Source of the DNA: JAGWBF01 sp965116325
GTDB taxonomy: Bacteria > Chloroflexota > Dehalococcoidia > Lucifugimonadales > JAGWBF01
Length of the DNA: 64,000 bases
Reading direction: 5' to 3'
Assembly: GCA_965116325.1 (NCBI GenBank)
Contig: OZ220675.1
Span: 1,984,001 to 2,048,000 of the forward strand
Part shown: positions 62,476-64,000 of the stretch, in pieces
How the letters are laid out: every line of letters begins with the position of its first letter
Numbering within the stretch: position 1 is the stretch's first letter
Notes under the pieces: model-generated
Databases searched by the model: none
Seen by the model: only the letters and a program-made list of their open reading frames with translations
Told to the model about the DNA's origin: nothing
Position numbers and translations under genes: made by a program

Positions 62476-64000
62476 TTGAGCTCTCCATCCGGTCCTGAAG
62501 AAAGCTCAGCCCGCCTGGTGGTGGAGGCTGCGCTGGCAAAGATGCCGCCCTCGGTGGTGGAGGAGTTCAGCCGCTCCCGTGGCGAGCTGGCCTCCGCCTT
62601 CAACGAAGAAGAGCTGAACCTCTGGGCCAAGGAAGGGCTGACCATTGCCAACCAGACTGTGAGGTCGTGGGAGGCAGCCCTGGAGTATTTCCGCGCAGGC
62701 CCCGAGGTGTCCAAGTCCCTCCCCTTCACCTCCTTTATGCAGTGGGCACGCTGCGGTACATACCTCTCCCAGGACTCTCCCACCCTGGCAGTCGCCTACT
62801 TCAAGGCCAGCCCCGGGATTGCAGCCAACCTCAGGGCCCAGTACATCCCCCGCTGGGCCGGCCTTGGCCGAAGCTTGTACAAGGGTACATGGAAGTCCAG
62901 CACCCTGGCTGCCCGCTTCTTCGAGGTTAGCCCCCGCCTGGTCCGTTACCTCCCCTTCTGGGATGTGGAGGTGTTCCTGTCCCTGACGGAGGCCCTGTCC
63001 TATAAGTCCTACGATGTCGCCAGCGAGTGCCTGATGCTGGGGCAGGATGTTCTTGCCAACATGGGCAAGGAACGGGAAGCCTTCCTGTCCATGTGCCGCA
63101 CCCTCACCGAAGGCACCTGGCGGGAAGTCAAGGGATGCATGGAGGTTGTGGAAAGGGCCCTGGCTGTTGTGGAGGAGGGCCAGCGCAGCAGGTTCCTCAG
63201 GTTGTCGGAACGCCTGGCAAAGTCGGGACAGCGGGACATCCCCGCCTTCATCCTGGAAGGCTCCCAGTCGCTGGGCCGGGTAAGCCAGTCCTCCCATCGC
63301 TACATCCTAGACCTTTGTGATGGGCTGCTGCCCATCTCCCCCGAGAGCGTCCCCGCTTTCCTGAAGAGCCTGGACTACGTGCTGTCCAGGATCACCCTAA
63401 GCCAGCTTGACTCGTGGTTCCAGAGGGGCGTTTCCGTCATGGAGGAGAACCCCGATGGAGGCTTAGCCTACTTCAAGGTGGAGTCCAACACCTCGGAGAG
63501 TGTGCTGGAGACCCTGTCTTCCAGCCTGGAGCTGGACCGGGTGAAGGGGGTTATGCGCCTCTACTGCCGGGCCCTTTCCGGTGCGCCCATAGAAATCCTC
63601 GACAGCAAGGAGCTGGTGCACAAGGGGATCGGTTGGGTATCCGAGTCCCACGCCTCCACCGAAGGCACCAAGGTGTTCCTGCCCCCCGTGGTGGACCGCT
63701 ACCAGGCCAAAGAGGAAAACTTTGGCTGGTTCAAGGTGGTCAGTACTCACCAGGTTGCCCACATGGAGTTCGGCAGCTTCGCGTTCTCCTTCGACCAACC
63801 CTCCAACCTGTTCAAGGATATGAGGGCGGAGCTGGAGACGGAGGCTGTCGCCAAGCGGGGAGAGGCAGAAGCCCTGCTGGAACCGGACTTGGATGTGGAC
63901 CTGGACAGCTCCGTAGCTGAGCGTGGATACCTGACCGACATGGGAAGGTTTTTCCATCTCTTCGAGGACCGCCGCCTTGCCCTTGACCTGTTTACCGGCC
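62476..64000 (+). CDS. NorD/CbbO-like protein, N-terminal part (runs off the window)
   Basis: The frame is open from a TTG at 62476 (GGGAGGG upstream) to the end of the window, 508 codons. The first 330 residues are helical repeats (LTIANQTVRSWEAALEYFRAGPEV). From about residue 340 comes the NorD-type region: SVLETLSSSLELDRVKGVMRLYCRALSGAPIEI, then KVFLPPVVDRYQAKEENFGWFKVVSTHQVAHMEFGSF, a match to the N-terminus of NorD. The VWA domain would lie downstream of the window. It should work with the CbbQ-type ATPase encoded upstream. Confidence 0.82.
   Translation, partial: MSSPSGPEESSARLVVEAALAKMPPSVVEEFSRSRGELASAFNEEELNLWAKEGLTIANQTVRSWEAALEYFRAGPEVSKSLPFTSFMQWARCGTYLSQDSPTLAVAYFKASPGIAANLRAQYIPRWAGLGRSLYKGTWKSSTLAARFFEVSPRLVRYLPFWDVEVFLSLTEALSYKSYDVASECLMLGQDVLANMGKEREAFLSMCRTLTEGTWREVKGCMEVVERALAVVEEGQRSRFLRLSERLAKSGQRDIPAFILEGSQSLGRVSQSSHRYILDLCDGLLPISPESVPAFLKSLDYVLSRITLSQLDSWFQRGVSVMEENPDGGLAYFKVESNTSESVLETLSSSLELDRVKGVMRLYCRALSGAPIEILDSKELVHKGIGWVSESHASTEGTKVFLPPVVDRYQAKEENFGWFKVVSTHQVAHMEFGSFAFSFDQPSNLFKDMRAELETEAVAKRGEAEALLEPDLDVDLDSSVAERGYLTDMGRFFHLFEDRRLALDLFTG

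Overview
The window looks like a piece of a GC-rich (roughly 60% by eye) free-living bacterial chromosome. The gene mix suggests a Chloroflexota lineage of the Dehalococcoidia/SAR202 kind: tandem CaiB/BaiF CoA-transferases, an LLM-class F420-type oxidoreductase, a deazaflavin-dependent nitroreductase family protein, nitronate monooxygenase, an MpaB-type oxygenase, and lipoproteins with Pro/Thr/Glu-rich linkers. This placement is inference; no rRNA gene is present to confirm it. Many genes use TTG or GTG starts with clear Shine-Dalgarno sites.

Layout. 0-9 kb: tail of a pyridine-nucleotide transhydrogenase; a metal module (His-rich peptide plus His-rich CDF exporter, with a strong promoter and a direct-repeat operator); an MMPL/MpaB pair; uvrA. 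9-16 kb: a GYD protein, katG, a Phd/VapC toxin-antitoxin pair, a DUF1801 protein, a small membrane protein, and an NCS2 permease with an unusual soluble C-terminus. 16-25 kb: a very large lipoprotein made of eight Cache-like units (a duplicated block of four), cupin and nitroreductase genes, a membrane-protein/winged-helix regulator pair, a methyltransferase and an EEP nuclease.

25.3-27.9 kb is an AT-richer island: a retron consisting of a recognisable msr/msd non-coding RNA with a1/a2 repeats, a reverse transcriptase, and an FRG-domain protein as the likely effector. It lies between a truncated gene remnant and a tRNA-Met gene, and is the most interesting system in the window. 27.9-28.6 kb is a repeat-rich gap.

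28.6-43.7 kb: two CoA-transferases, glyS, an SbcD-like nuclease, nitronate monooxygenase, an IS transposase, a collagen-like/trypsin-like lipoprotein, CopD and Trm112 proteins, a CBS/CorC protein and glmU. 43.9-49.5 kb: tRNA-Arg with a decayed 3' copy flanking a rhodanese gene, two methyltransferases forming a probable glycine-to-betaine pathway, an esterase, an LLM oxidoreductase and tRNA-Pro. 49.5-64 kb: a PD40 propeller lipoprotein, a geranylgeranyl-reductase-type flavoprotein, a GlcG-like protein, a DAO oxidase, an O-antigen-ligase/TPR membrane protein overlapping an amidohydrolase, a CNNM/CorC protein, a GNAT, coaE, a CbbQ/NorQ ATPase, a CoA-pyrophosphatase NUDIX and the start of a NorD-like protein that runs off the end.

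All calls come from reading the sequence and translated frames; no searches were run. Intergenic stretches are described where something is visible in them.
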